DNA of 15,771 nucleotides from Saccoglossus kowalevskii (lineage: Eukaryota > Hemichordata > Enteropneusta > Harrimaniidae), in assembly GCF_000003605.2 (NCBI RefSeq), contig NW_003157229.1:40113-55883 (forward strand), written 5' to 3'. Under the pieces are notes generated by a model. The model had not been told where the DNA came from, searched no databases, and saw nothing but the letters and a program-made list of their open reading frames with translations. The translations under genes and the position numbers were made by a program. Shown here piece by piece: positions 1 to 9,459 of this stretch. How positions within the stretch are numbered: position 1 is the stretch's first letter; every line of letters begins with the position of its first letter.

Positions 1-1300
1 TTCTTTCCGATCAATGATCTCACTTACAATTCTTTGAGAATCACACAAATCTAATGGAAAAAAAGAATTAATTTTATTTTTTTTCCGCCCTCCTCAAAAA
101 AATTGCCTTATAAAAACTCGCGAAACAAGGAATAAAAAAAGCTTGGCCTAATAAAACAATGAATTTATATAAAACTCTAAGAGTAAACACACATCTTGGT
201 GTTCTCTTTAAACCTATGGAAGATGTCGCCTTTGCAGGGAGACGTGCTTGGCACGACATAAGTATATACATTGGTGGAGGCCACTGATCGGGTGATACCT
301 ACGAACAGGTACATGCGGCACGCGATCTGATTGAACTGCAACTATGTATGACTTTACATGTGGCAGATGTTACATGTGTTTTGAACCAAGCTCCAGTTAA
401 GGTGTGTGCATTTGTGCTAGACGAACTGTTTAAGTACTTGTGTGGCTGTAACAGCATTATAGGATTTCCATTTTGTACAATATTACGTCAGGAATCGATC
501 CTGCCAACTATGTCACCGCCAGTCCACTCTCGCGAGAATCATTTCTGTGGCAGTGAGTTGAAGCAATACCGCGTAACGAATGAGCACATATATCCACACT
601 CTCTCTATGCCCCTCTTTCCTTTTCTCTCTCTCCTTCCCCTCTCCTTCTGATCCCTCTTCTCTTTGAATGCACAAAAGAAAGCAAAAAAGATGATTCCAG
701 TAGAGTTAGAATTTCTTCCAGTTACATAAAAAATGATTATTAGTCACAAATGATAACAAATCACAGTGTCTGATCATAAATTACAAAGCAGACTCATTGA
801 CAAATAGGAAGCCTCGTTTTCGAATCTATCATTATATGATCGGCGGAAGGTAGGAGGAAAGTCTCTAGGACCATAACCGAGCTTTGGCAAGGTTGTCGAA
901 AAATCTGAAGTCTTACGGTTTTATAAGAAAGCACAACGTAAGTATTATTCAGTATGGTGCAGTGAGTTCCACAGTATATTTCAAGCAACTTGTACTATAA
1001 CATATCTATTAATTAACATGTAATATTTCAAGGCAGAACTAACATTTAAGTTAAAATTAAAATCGTAGAAATGATATCGTGAAACGGATGTGGGGAGTGA
1101 AATTAAAGTTACTAAATTTAGGGGTTGGCACATTAAAAAGCTGATAATAATTTTAGCTTGAAACGTATCATTTACAATAGTGCACCAATCGATTGTTATT
1201 TGGTTGTAATTTTACCACCTATTTATTCAAGGACAGATGCCTTGACTTCATTTTTATTTCTAACGGATTTTGAAAATGTGTTGTGTTCTAAAAATCTGGA
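1..1300. other. AT-rich flank without a supported gene
   Basis: Apart from the pyrimidine tract at 596-666, I see no gene. The open frame at 348-743 on the plus strand has a cysteine-containing N-terminal half, but no signal peptide, domain or splice context I can support. A short hairpin, TACCT/AGGTA, is at about 297-312. Confidence 0.5.
596..666 (+). repeat. Pyrimidine-rich low-complexity tract
   Basis: About 70 bases almost wholly of C and T, including CTCTCTCT runs and many TCC/TCTT units. It lies within a 131-codon open frame (348-743) whose translation turns into Ser/Pro/Leu low complexity here, and I do not take that frame as a gene. Confidence 0.7.
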
Positions 1301-1311
1301 TGTAATTCTCG

Positions 1312-1587
1312 TCAACCGCGTCCTTTAGTGCCCTTCTTTAAAAGGAAGATAAAATGCATTTCCATGTTAGGTGATTTTCCGTACAATTGCGAGATCTCGC
1401 GAGATGCATGAAAGACGCGCGTCGAACGTCTGCCGCAAAAATCGAACGATTTGATTTTGAACTCGAATTTCCTTATTTCGTAGCTCACACCGACCGGCCG
1501 ATCTTCGACAGAGGAATATTGCTTCCGAATACCCTTACTTAATCGAAATTGCCTATCATCAAATGTGGACAGCACATTATTAAGCAT
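1312..1587 (-). CDS. Unrecognised open frame in a CpG-rich patch, possible exon
   Basis: From the ATG at 1587 this reads 91 codons to a stop at 1312, and the frame stays open for about 16 more codons upstream of that ATG (to a TAG near 1634-1636). It is richer in G, C and CpG than its surroundings. The translation is mixed and basic (for example FCGRRSTRVFHASREIS) with no signal peptide, membrane helix or motif I recognise. A donor-like GTAAGG occurs inside it. It may be coding, the edge of an exon, or just a low-stop by-product of the CpG island. The perfect TCTCGCGAGA site at 1395-1404 lies within it, which favours a regulatory reading. Confidence 0.2.
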   Translation of the reverse strand: MLNNVLSTFDDRQFRLSKGIRKQYSSVEDRPVGVSYEIRKFEFKIKSFDFCGRRSTRVFHASREISQLYGKSPNMEMHFIFLLKKGTKGRG

Positions 1588-1740
1588 GAAAATGTCCCCA
1601 AAATACTTTTGCGTTTGTCGAATCCCACGCGATGTTTGACGCGACTACGACGCTATGACCTTTGTTTGTCCTGTTTTTACGTTCGATTTCACGCATATCG
1701 CGTGATTCTCACAGTGTACGGAAAATGGTCTATTGAATGT
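1381..1740. promoter_or_regulatory. CpG-rich island with TCTCGCGAGA palindrome, candidate promoter
   Basis: I count about 32 CpG dinucleotides in these 360 bases, against about 9 in the next 360. The perfect 10-base palindrome TCTCGCGAGA sits at 1395-1404, and ACGCGCGT lies close by at 1415-1422. In vertebrates TCTCGCGAGA marks CpG-island promoters and is bound by BANP; whether that holds in this organism is inference. Direction of transcription is unknown. The receptor ATG is 1.4 kb downstream, so the island could serve its 5' untranslated exon. Confidence 0.4.
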
Positions 1741-1789
1741 TATAAAGAGGATCAGAAAGTTGCCTTTCTTGACATTTCTATCTGAACAT

Positions 1790-3080
1790 TGACTATATTA
1801 AGTTAAACTATCTTTTCATACATGCAACTAGTTTTACGCTTCCATTGTCATGAATTAACAAAAACACTTTTGTTTATTGTATGGTCTAAACTATTCTTGC
1901 TTGACGATGTTTGCCGAACGGTCAACAACTGAATGTATGCTATGCAATTTATTCCTCGATTGGCACGAGAAATCAACACATAGTCCACGACCATTTAGTT
2001 TTGGGCAATAATAGCGGTCTAAAACAAATATATTTTATGTATAATATTGAATGCCATACTATGCTACATTAACATTCGTAAATTATTTTTTAAAATATCA
2101 ATTCCCCTGGTTTGAAATTTGATATAATTTACTTACCACAGATGAAGTACCTGATTAATAAGCACTCTAAAACTCCAGTCCTCAATAATGGCCAATAATG
2201 TCACTGGTGGACTTAGGTAGTTATTTTTCAGCTTACTAATACTTGATTTGGATTTAGCGCCCATTTATCTGAAGTGACATGATTATCACAACCTATACGA
2301 GCTATGTTCCAAGAGCAGTGTGTTTTACCCAGTTGAGACACTCGCCAGCTGACCTGATACAATTATCGTCAATGCAAAGTAAAAAAATACCCTTAGTAAT
2401 AAATGTATATACAACTAATTATCAGGTTTTTCACTGCCATGGAGCACCATCCTTTTGATAATTTTGGCAAAAATTTATACCCCAAACGAGGTTCCTAAAT
2501 ATCACGGCTGTTGTATATTGCTCGTTGATTTGGCATACGCTAGTGTACTGGTTATAGGTTTCGATGGTATGGCGTTCGGGTAAACTTTGGTAATATATAA
2601 CAAACAACCACTCGTTTATATGTGCTTGGTTTGGTAAATTTGTAATTATTATATAGGTTAGTAGTTATTAAGAAAAAGGTGTGGAAACAAAATTCTGTGA
2701 AGTCGCTTATAAGCAAGTGTATATCAGCAAGTTACGAGCACATGCAGACAACCTACAAAGTTATGTTCCAACGCTTACATGATATATGAGAGTGGGGGAA
2801 ACATATTTGCGGAAACGATAATACAAATTGGAAAAAAGTGGAAACGATTTTTTATTATATGGGAAGCCGCTGGTACAATATTGTAGAAATACAAACCTTA
2901 CAACATGAAGAATATAGATGTTCTTCTAATTCATCATATAATCAAGGAACATAAACGAATTGACTAATCATATGCGTGACAGGTCACTAAAAAAACCCAC
3001 AAAATGTGTATTTAACTTGATAAAATTCAATCCTGAAATTGAACAATAAGAGTTTTTTTAATGGCAATTCTGAATTTATA
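1790..3080. other. Intergenic or intronic DNA, nothing recognised
   Basis: AT-rich on both strands with frequent stops, no repeat structure and no RNA gene that I can see. If the receptor has a 5' untranslated exon upstream, this stretch would be its first intron. Confidence 0.5.
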
Positions 3081-3101
3081 CATTTTTTTTAATCATATCA
3101 G
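3080..3101 (+). promoter_or_regulatory. Candidate 3' splice site before the receptor start codon
   Basis: A T8 tract followed by AATCATATCAG ends about 46 bases before the ATG at 3147. This looks like an acceptor for an intron in the 5' untranslated region, which would place the promoter further upstream, outside the coding exons. No TATA-like promoter next to the ATG is convincing. The call rests on the site sequence alone. Confidence 0.35.
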
Positions 3102-3146
3102 GTGTGTGGACATTTAGAGTACGTCTGCTGACATAACATAGCCAGT

Positions 3147-6100
3147 ATGGGGTCGATGGCGATATTCTGTCTATTCATTCTTGGTATTGCTGGCATATCT
3201 GTCTATGTGGGACCTGGGGAAAATAAAGGTTTGGTAAGAGGGTCAAAAATCTCACCGAATGACCGGACCAATAAAGGCCGAATTGAAGAACAAGTAGACG
3301 TTTGGCGAGACAAGAGGGAAGCGATGTCGCATGTATCAACTGAAGGGCCAATGTCTTTAGCACTAATCAATACACCGAATAATCAGCAAAAAACAACCAT
3401 TGAAACATTGATTACATCATCATCACAACCACCAACACCACAACCACTATCATATTCTTCGTCAACAATCTCTGCAGCCGCAACAATAACGTCAACCACT
3501 ACAAAACCAATGGTAACAACTCCATCGCCGGTTATCTCAAATGTTGAAGAAGATTTCTTAATGAGTTCCTGTAATTCAAGAGCACCACCCCGTCAATTAG
3601 ATACATGCTATGGTGACAATGGACCGATTTGCGATGTTCCAGTATCCTTCATTGAATACATGAATATGTACTTGGTGTGTAACTGCAATATTGCCTGCAT
3701 CGACCATGGAGATTGCTGCCGGGATTTTATCGAAGCTTGCGTACTGAGTAATCAAACAGATGGTGTCACACAGATGAATGTGAAGATGAGTTTGCAAATG
3801 GGATTTAGTGCTTTTGAGTCAACGTTATCAGAATGCCGATCACTTGGAATGGTCAGGACTAATCGTGGTAGAAAACCAATTGGGATTGTGGTGATAAGAA
3901 AGTGTCCACTCACAGAAACAAATACATTATTACGTGATGAGTGTGAAACTGATTATGGCAGTAAGTATGCTTGTTAGAAGTATATTTAATTATAGGATGT
4001 GTTCCTAACTTCCATAAAGAACTAATTATTTGAAAGTAATATACGTATGTAATACAAAAATGAATTATGAATTATGAATTATGAAGTTATAATATATATA
4101 TTTTCATATGTTCATATATGTATTCTCAAATTTCGGGATTTCAAGTTCAATTACGGATCAAAAAACGCGCATGTAGAGAAAGGTTCCAAGTTCTCACGAA
4201 CATAAGTAAATCATCAAATAATTATGCTTCCACACATCAAAAGAAACAAAATCATTTTTATCGATTTTGTGTCTTCGAACAGATTCAAGCAACTCAATAT
4301 ACAAGACAACAGTTGAACATAATACTATGAGCAGAACAGTACATTACAGAAATATCTTCTGTGCATTATGCCATGGCGTGAATCTGACAGAATTGACTTT
4401 CCTACCTTTTCGCTTTATGTGTTCTGGTGTATCAGACGAGTTAGAAAGCGATGTACTGAATGGTGTGATAGATCCTTTGCATTTCACACGTATCTTGATG
4501 AATGAGAGCTCGTGCACAATTAACGTAACACCGATACCAACCAGTGTATATAATGTTCACAACTGCCTCCCTGATGTTATACACGTATGCGATACACAGC
4601 ATGATAACAGACAAAATTTAGATGAATATGAAAGACTGTGCAATGTTTCCCCAATGGCGTCAGTAAGACACGGTATGACAGGGTATAAAAACATTTACTG
4701 TGCAGTCTGCAATGGCGCTGAACCTGACGAACTTCAATGTGGACTTAGGATGATCGATTATGAGATTTCTCGACACGTTTTGCCTTTCAACATATTATTT
4801 CGCATAGACATACATGGCAATATAGCAATAAATGTACGAACGCGAGATTTCACATTCGAAACTAATTATTGCGATGATGGAGCTGTGATTAACATTGATA
4901 CTATGACTTGTGTTAACATTGTACAGATCGACGAGTTCAACATTGCTAGGCATAAAGAAAAGAAAAATAACAATATCATGGGTGAACAAACTTGGTGGAT
5001 GGAGTTACGCATATGTTTGAATAACATGTCAAGAGATACACAGAGTTTGATGTATAGCAACATCTCATTATTCGTCTATAGGGAAACTGAAAATAGTGCG
5101 ATAAATATCGATCTGGAAACTGTCGAGTTACATACGACCAATGACACATCTGTGGTACATGTGGTAGTGAATGTACATGATATGTCTGATATAATATCAT
5201 TGATTGATTCCGCTACCTCACATTTTAGCTCAGCTCGTCTGGTGCGAAACAACGAGATTGACTTCTGCAGCAATGGGTCAATCGCCAGTATAGCATCTTT
5301 CAACGGAACGTCACAGTCATTCGCCATGAACACCTCGCAATTCAACAAAAGCTATCGTAAAGTAATTAATATTATTAACACACACAGCGAATGTAAGCAA
5401 CAAACAGAAATAGCACATAGTCACGAAGTAGTGGAAAAATGTATTGTTAATCTTTTATCATGCCCTGATGGCTTCATCCTTACGCATGTCGCCGCGGAGC
5501 TATACACCTTTCGCGATGGAACACTGTATCTAAAAAGTCGAAAAATAACTATACCCCAATCGTTATTTTTAGAGAAAGGTTTATACGCATATGTTTGTCT
5601 CAGTGCAGTTCACTTAGATTACGGGGTTATTTTTCGATTTGATGCCATCCAGGGACTGTTTAGCACTGTTGGACTCTCCCTATCCATATCTGCAAGCGCA
5701 TTAATACTGACTACTTATGTAATTTTCCCAAGTCTTCGCACAATTTCTGGTAGCATTGTGATGAATTTCACGATTACATTGTTCATTGCACAATTACTGT
5801 TTTTAACCACCACAAACAAAACGGAAAACGAATATTTTTGTAAGAATGTGGCTATCGCATCGCACTATTTCTGGCTTACAACTTTTTTCTGGATGAATGT
5901 TTTAGCTATTGATCTATACCATACATTTAGTCAGTCGATTGCATCTGCAAGCTCCGTGTTTTTGAAGCAAAGGCGTTTTAGGTACTACCTTGCATATGCG
6001 TGGCTGTTCCCGGCTGTGATTGTGAGCGCATCGGTTGCTATTGAATTCTGCGACTGTACGCCTTTTAGTATTGAATATGGCAAGGCAATATGCTGGATAA

Positions 6101-6484
6101 CCCAACCTTTGGCGATTGTTTTCACTTTTGAATTGCCATTATTATTTATTCTTTTGTGTAACTTGGTGTGTTATATATCAGTTATTACTCGGATCCGAGA
6201 GGAAAAGTCTCGCTATGAACAAAGGGTCGGTTTCAAGACGGTCACAATTCATTCTTAGCATCAAGCTATCCCTTGTTATGGGATTTACCTGGAGTTTAGG
6301 GTTTGCTGCTAGCATGTCCAGTTCCCTCGTTATATCATACCTGTTCATTGTTTGCAACAGTTTACAAGGTATGTTTCTTCTTGTGACGTTTATGACCAAT
6401 ACTCGAACCATTAAACTGTATAAATCGTTTTTTAAACACGACCAAAGCTCTAAGTCTAAAGAGATCAAGACGATCTCACGCTAG
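3147..6484 (+). CDS. Somatomedin-B domain 7TM receptor (secretin/Methuselah-like GPCR), two coding exons, one frameshift
   Basis: Predicted plasma-membrane G-protein-coupled receptor. Coding exons are 3147-3960 and 4283-6484, joined in phase 1. The start ATG has A at -3 and G at +4 and opens a hydrophobic signal peptide (residues 1-20). Order along the protein: low-complexity Ser/Thr/Pro stalk (about residues 85-135); somatomedin-B domain (154-198); a Cys-rich ectodomain with many N-glycosylation sequons and two copies of a Y-[RK]-N-I-[FY]-C-A-x-C motif; then seven membrane helices from about residue 728. Family hallmarks are HYFWLTTFFWMNVLAIDLY in TM3, MGFTWSLGF in TM6 and NSLQGMFLLVTF in TM7, typical of class B2/Methuselah-like receptors. 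No HLT/S-type GPS cleavage site is visible before TM1. Exon 2 reads in one frame to 6258, where it hits a stop, but TM6-TM7 continue in the next frame to the TAG at 6482-6484. Repairing one base would give about 1004 residues. Ligand and G-protein partner are unknown. It could be a pseudogene, but every other part is intact. Confidence 0.9.
3570..3740 (+). other. Somatomedin-B-like domain (exon 1 of the receptor)
   Basis: Residues 154-198 hold eight cysteines. The last six are spaced C-x-C-x3-C-x5-C-C-x6-C (C178, C180, C184, C190, C191, C198), the same spacing as in the vitronectin somatomedin-B domain; the acidic DCCRDF block matches the family signature DCCxDY/F. The first two (C154, C162) are farther apart than in vitronectin, so the N-terminal loop is longer. 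An extra cysteine at 142 precedes the domain. Somatomedin-B domains usually bind proteins in the extracellular space, so a ligand- or matrix-contact role is inferred, not shown. Confidence 0.85.
3961..4282 (+). other. Intron 1 of the receptor (phase 1, GT-AG)
   Basis: The donor is a perfect GTAAGT at 3961-3966, right after the codon for Gly271 plus one base. Reading through gives only four more codons and a stop, so splicing is required. The best acceptor is AG at 4281-4282 after a T-rich stretch (4255-4277); it joins the frames exactly, with codon 272 split a|at. The joined ectodomain leads straight into the YRNIFCALC motif. The intron holds an ATGAATT-type 7-base repeat of about three copies near 4062-4082. 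Other in-phase acceptors exist (after the AG at 4246-4247 and 4338-4339) but have poorer pyrimidine tracts. Confidence 0.8.
5650..6415 (+). other. Seven-transmembrane domain of the receptor (7tm_2-like)
   Basis: Seven hydrophobic segments can be read: TM1 about 5650-5727, TM2 about 5746-5814, TM3 about 5853-5925, TM4 about 5977-6048, TM5 about 6103-6189, then in the shifted frame TM6 about 6250-6315 and TM7 about 6325-6400. C-terminal to TM7 is a short basic tail of about 27 residues ending in KEIKTISR. The frame change falls in the loop between TM5 and TM6, so the unrepaired protein would have only five helices and a 15-20 residue unrelated tail. Confidence 0.88.
6195..6243 (+). other. Frameshift interval in the receptor gene
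   Basis: Upstream coding (through TM5 and VITRIREE) is in the frame of codon position 6181. Downstream coding (from SVSRRSQFILSIK) is one base later. The switch must fall in this loop region. The A4 run at 6203-6206 is the simplest site: dropping one A links the two frames with no lost family residues. No normal-sized intron fits. A 31-base GT-AG excision (6207-6237) would restore the frame but is shorter than usual for an animal intron. Confidence 0.8.
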
Positions 6485-6945
6485 ACTAAGGCCAGCTATA
6501 TATAGATATAAATATAGCAAATTGGTTAATTTAGTATAATATTTTATTTAGGGATAATATGTGTTAGCTAGACAGTGAAATGTGAGGCGTTATCGGCAAG
6601 CTGTTTATATTTAGAATAACGTGAATTTAGTGTTATGTTGGGTGTTTTGTTTTCCCTATGTCACTGTTGTATATCGTCCGTTTAAATCTACGTAATGTGT
6701 ATGTCGTGCTGTTTGTCAGCTTTGATTGCATTCTCATGATACCGATCATTAACTTAATAACAGTAAATCATCTACTTAAATTTCTTTCATTTGCAGATGT
6801 AATAGCTTTGAAATACAATGGCGCCGACCATTAGACTTAGGCTCGAGGGCTTTCTTATGGTTACTAAGCTCAACTGTAATAGTTTCTACGTAATGCTGAT
6901 CCACTGACTGTGTGCCAAATAAACAATATGAAACAAAATACCTAT
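6485..6945 (+). other. Receptor 3' untranslated region with poly(A) signal
   Basis: AT-rich non-coding DNA follows the TAG at 6482-6484. A canonical AATAAA is at 6918-6923, about 435 bases past the stop, so transcript cleavage is likely near 6935-6950. A second AATAAA at 7721-7726 could serve a longer form. Confidence 0.5.
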
Positions 6946-6949
6946 TAAA

Positions 6950-7680
6950 AAAATCAATTCAATAGACCCAAACTGTGTAATTTTGTTTTGGAATATGTAA
7001 TCACACTTGTGCATGAAAGTATACTTTGTGTTATATTATTTGTAAACAGTATATATTTATGTTGAAACGTCTATATGAGGGTTTATTAAGTTGCTGAGCC
7101 ACATTTTGTAGTTGTAACTGAACAATACATGTTTTACATTTACTAATTGTTCTTATTGAACGCTGTATTCTGAATATTTCGGTGTGCATATATCAGCAGA
7201 TCATTGGAAGTAGATGATATGTTTGTTCATGGGTCTTAAAATCTCAATATTACATTTAGGTGCGAGTTAATGTCATTGTAAACGTGTATTCTCCATATTA
7301 AAGATTGTCCAAGCATCACATGTGTTTAATATCAGCAATTAATTTTGGACGTAGCATGACTACTATGTTATCGAGTGTACATCGGGATGGGAGTATGTAA
7401 ATGCTATGTTTCGGTACAGCTGTTGATAGATGTAAGATAACATTCGAAGAGCACATGGAAAACAAGCAATTTATATATTTGGCAGACTTAATTAAAGGTA
7501 TACTCAGACAAGAAAAAAATCTAAAAATAATGAAAGACAAGTTGAAAACATTGCATTTTGTATTACTTTGTATTGATACTGTATTGTCGTGAATACATTG
7601 GATTGTGACTAATCGTCAACACAGAGAAGTAAAACATTTATAAATCCTAATACGCATGTGTAATGTTTGTTTTGGTATAT
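6950..7680. other. Downstream non-coding DNA with one short open frame
   Basis: AT-rich sequence past the first poly(A) signal. A 63-codon frame at 7401-7592 (plus) has a charged, helix-like middle but no recognised motif and no splice context. I leave it uncalled. Confidence 0.4.
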
Positions 7681-7716
7681 TTTAATATTTATCGTTATTT
7701 TAATATTTATCGTTAT
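7681..7716 (+). repeat. Tandem duplication of an 18-base unit
   Basis: Two exact adjacent copies of TTTAATATTTATCGTTAT, followed by a poly(A)-signal-like AATAAAAAAA at 7721. Confidence 0.9.
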
Positions 7717-7837
7717 TTTGAATAAAAAAAATACCATTATGTGTGCCGCAAATGCCACATTTCAATCCAGTATATACGCTATTTTAATTAAAAACATGTT
7801 TATTATATTATAAATCACCTGTATTTCTTATCAAAAC

Positions 7838-7955
7838 AGCAGTGTTTTATTATTTTTAGAAAAGTGTTTTCGGGAGTTATTAAAACACTTTTGATGAAAA
7901 TTAAGCACATTGTAAACACACAATAATACACTTTTCCAAAATAAAATACTGAGTG
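7838..7955. repeat. Nested inverted-repeat (fold-back) element
   Basis: A perfect 11-base stem, AAAAGTGTTTT (7860-7870) and AAAACACTTTT (7882-7892), encloses an 11-base loop. The left segment 7840-7870 also pairs imperfectly with 7927-7953 (CACTTTTCC and AAAATAAAATACTG), so a longer fold-back of about 114 bases is possible. This resembles a small MITE or a fragment of one. No target-site duplication is clear. Confidence 0.5.
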
Positions 7956-7959
7956 TTTT

Positions 7960-8620
7960 AAGGGACAGAAATGACTCATTGAAGTGTTTCTTAGTAAGAC
8001 ATTTATGGACTAATGCATCTATTAAACTTTATGGAAGCTGTATTAACGCAATTTAGTAAACAGTCTGGGTAAACATTATGGTGTATAAGCCAACTATTAA
8101 TCGAAGGTGACGTAATTCAACGTATAATGAGATGGATCATGACATTTGACCTTCAGAAAATAACCCTAACCAAGTTGTAGAAGAATTAATTTTATGTACA
8201 ACTGGAAATTAAGTACCCCGTGATCTAATGAATTTTGATACATTTGGTGAATAGTAGTTGTAGTTTTCAGAAAACAAAATCGTCAACGATGGTTCAATCC
8301 AGCGCTAGACAGGCGTTAATTCCATGTGATCTAATCATTATATTCATTTTCTTTTGTTTTTCAAGTATTATTCAATTGGCGGAGCCTCGATTTTGCGTAT
8401 AATTTAAACGAGCTCCTCTAAGTCTCTAATAATACATAACAATTTAACTGTTAAATTAAAAGTTAATTTCATTAACAGACGTGACTCCGTTACGAAACGT
8501 GTGATAAATGTAATTAGTAATGCCAGCGTCGGCAGTTAGTACATTGTTATTTGCAGCGGCCTCTATTTATGTCATTATGCGTGGGTAGTGTGAAGGATTT
8601 AATTGAGTGTTATTAAACAT
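7960..8620. other. AT-rich DNA without a recognised gene
   Basis: Apart from the palindromes at 8441-8476 I see no coding frame, RNA gene or clear repeat. GGTTCAATCC near 8290 resembles a tRNA B box but lacks one loop base and a cloverleaf. Confidence 0.45.
8441..8476. repeat. Two adjacent AT-rich palindromes
   Basis: AATTTAAC-T-GTTAAATT at 8441-8457 is a perfect palindrome with a single central base. GTTAAT-TTC-ATTAAC at 8462-8476 is a second. The second resembles an HNF1 site but has a three-base rather than one-base spacer. Confidence 0.6.
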
Positions 8621-8625
8621 TCAGG

Positions 8626-8769
8626 TCAGAGGTACCAAGTTCGTGGAATTTTCCACCTTTCTATCGAACAAAGACACACAGAGAATCGAATCGTATCACA
8701 TTTGGTCTCAGCCGCGTTGTTACTCTCCCACGGCCGCCTCAAGACTGCGCTTCGTCGAGAGCTTGCCAT
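8626..8769 (-). other. Short CpG-rich open frame, possible first exon
   Basis: On the minus strand an ATG at 8769 opens 47 codons, beginning MASSRRSAVLRRPWESNNAA, to a TGA at 8626-8628. Positions 8641-8760 contain 11 CpGs, well above the neighbourhood. A donor-like AAAG|GTGGAA falls inside, so it could be a first coding exon spliced further left. No domain is recognised. Confidence 0.15.
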
Positions 8770-9250
8770 AACTAACTGAGATCAGCTTTATTCACATTAT
8801 TCCAACTGTTAACCAATTACAGAGAAGTTTAAGAGCTCGAGGAGTGGCCTCCACACATATAGCCAATCACGCAAAGTAATCAACACGCCATAATGTCAGA
8901 TTAATTGCCCCCGATGTCGGGACATAACTCATACTTATAGGTGCGTCGTTGACCATTATACCAGCCAGTTGTTCCAATCACTAATTCCCTAACATATGAG
9001 TGAACCTGTTCATGACAAGTTACGAGCAGGTGTGGATCATCCAGGGGTCACCAGTGAATGTCGCTACAACTGTGAAAAGCGGCCTCACCGAAATACATGA
9101 AAATATAAATCATGATAGTCGTTACGGTAACTGATTAAAATCAAGTTTATGCATTTACGGGACCAGAGAATTCCATGCTGTATAACTTCCTTGCCGACAT
9201 CTCCCCCTTCCTGAGACATGATCTGGGTTACCAATATAGAAATGTTAAAG

Positions 9251-9340
9251 CGGGGGGGGGGGGCGTCACCTGCGCATGCGTCAGATGGCCATAGCGCGTC
9301 ATTGTTTACGAACAAGCGTCTACCCATGGACCTTTGCGTT
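9251..9340 (+). promoter_or_regulatory. Candidate CpG promoter: G12 run with NRF1-like and YY1-like sites
   Basis: An unbroken run of 12 G is at 9252-9263. TGCGCATGCG, matching the NRF1 core palindrome, is at 9271-9280 and is followed at once by TCAGATGGCC, which resembles a YY1 site. Eight CpGs fall in about 80 bases. NRF1 and YY1 sites are typical of TATA-less animal promoters; use here is inferred. A downstream open frame to 9454 on the plus strand is hydrophobic but not recognisable. Confidence 0.35.
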
Positions 9341-9459
9341 TTTGTGGGTGTTATCATCGCTTGGGACTCAATGGCACTAAATAATTGTTTATTTGTTCCA
9401 CTATTTTTTCGTTTTTCACGGGAATTTGATGTGCTCCGGGAGATTGCAGTTTAGACAAC

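Noticed and set aside
348-743. 131-codon plus-strand open frame
   Set aside because: The second half is a translated pyrimidine tract, there is no domain, signal peptide or splice support, and the first half matches nothing I know.
2728-2740. 13-base word CAAGTTACGAGCA shared with 9016-9028
   Set aside because: A few shared 13-mers are expected by chance in a window this size, and similarity does not extend into the flanks.
5076-5348. 90-codon minus-strand frame inside receptor exon 2
   Set aside because: Shadow of the receptor coding strand; no independent support.
6207-6237. 31-base micro-intron that would fix the receptor frame
   Set aside because: It has GT-AG ends and restores the frame, but is shorter than usual for animal introns, has no branch-point room, and a one-base indel is simpler.
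8280-8310. tRNA B-box-like GGTTCAATCC
   Set aside because: One loop base is missing compared with a real T arm, and no A box plus cloverleaf can be drawn upstream.
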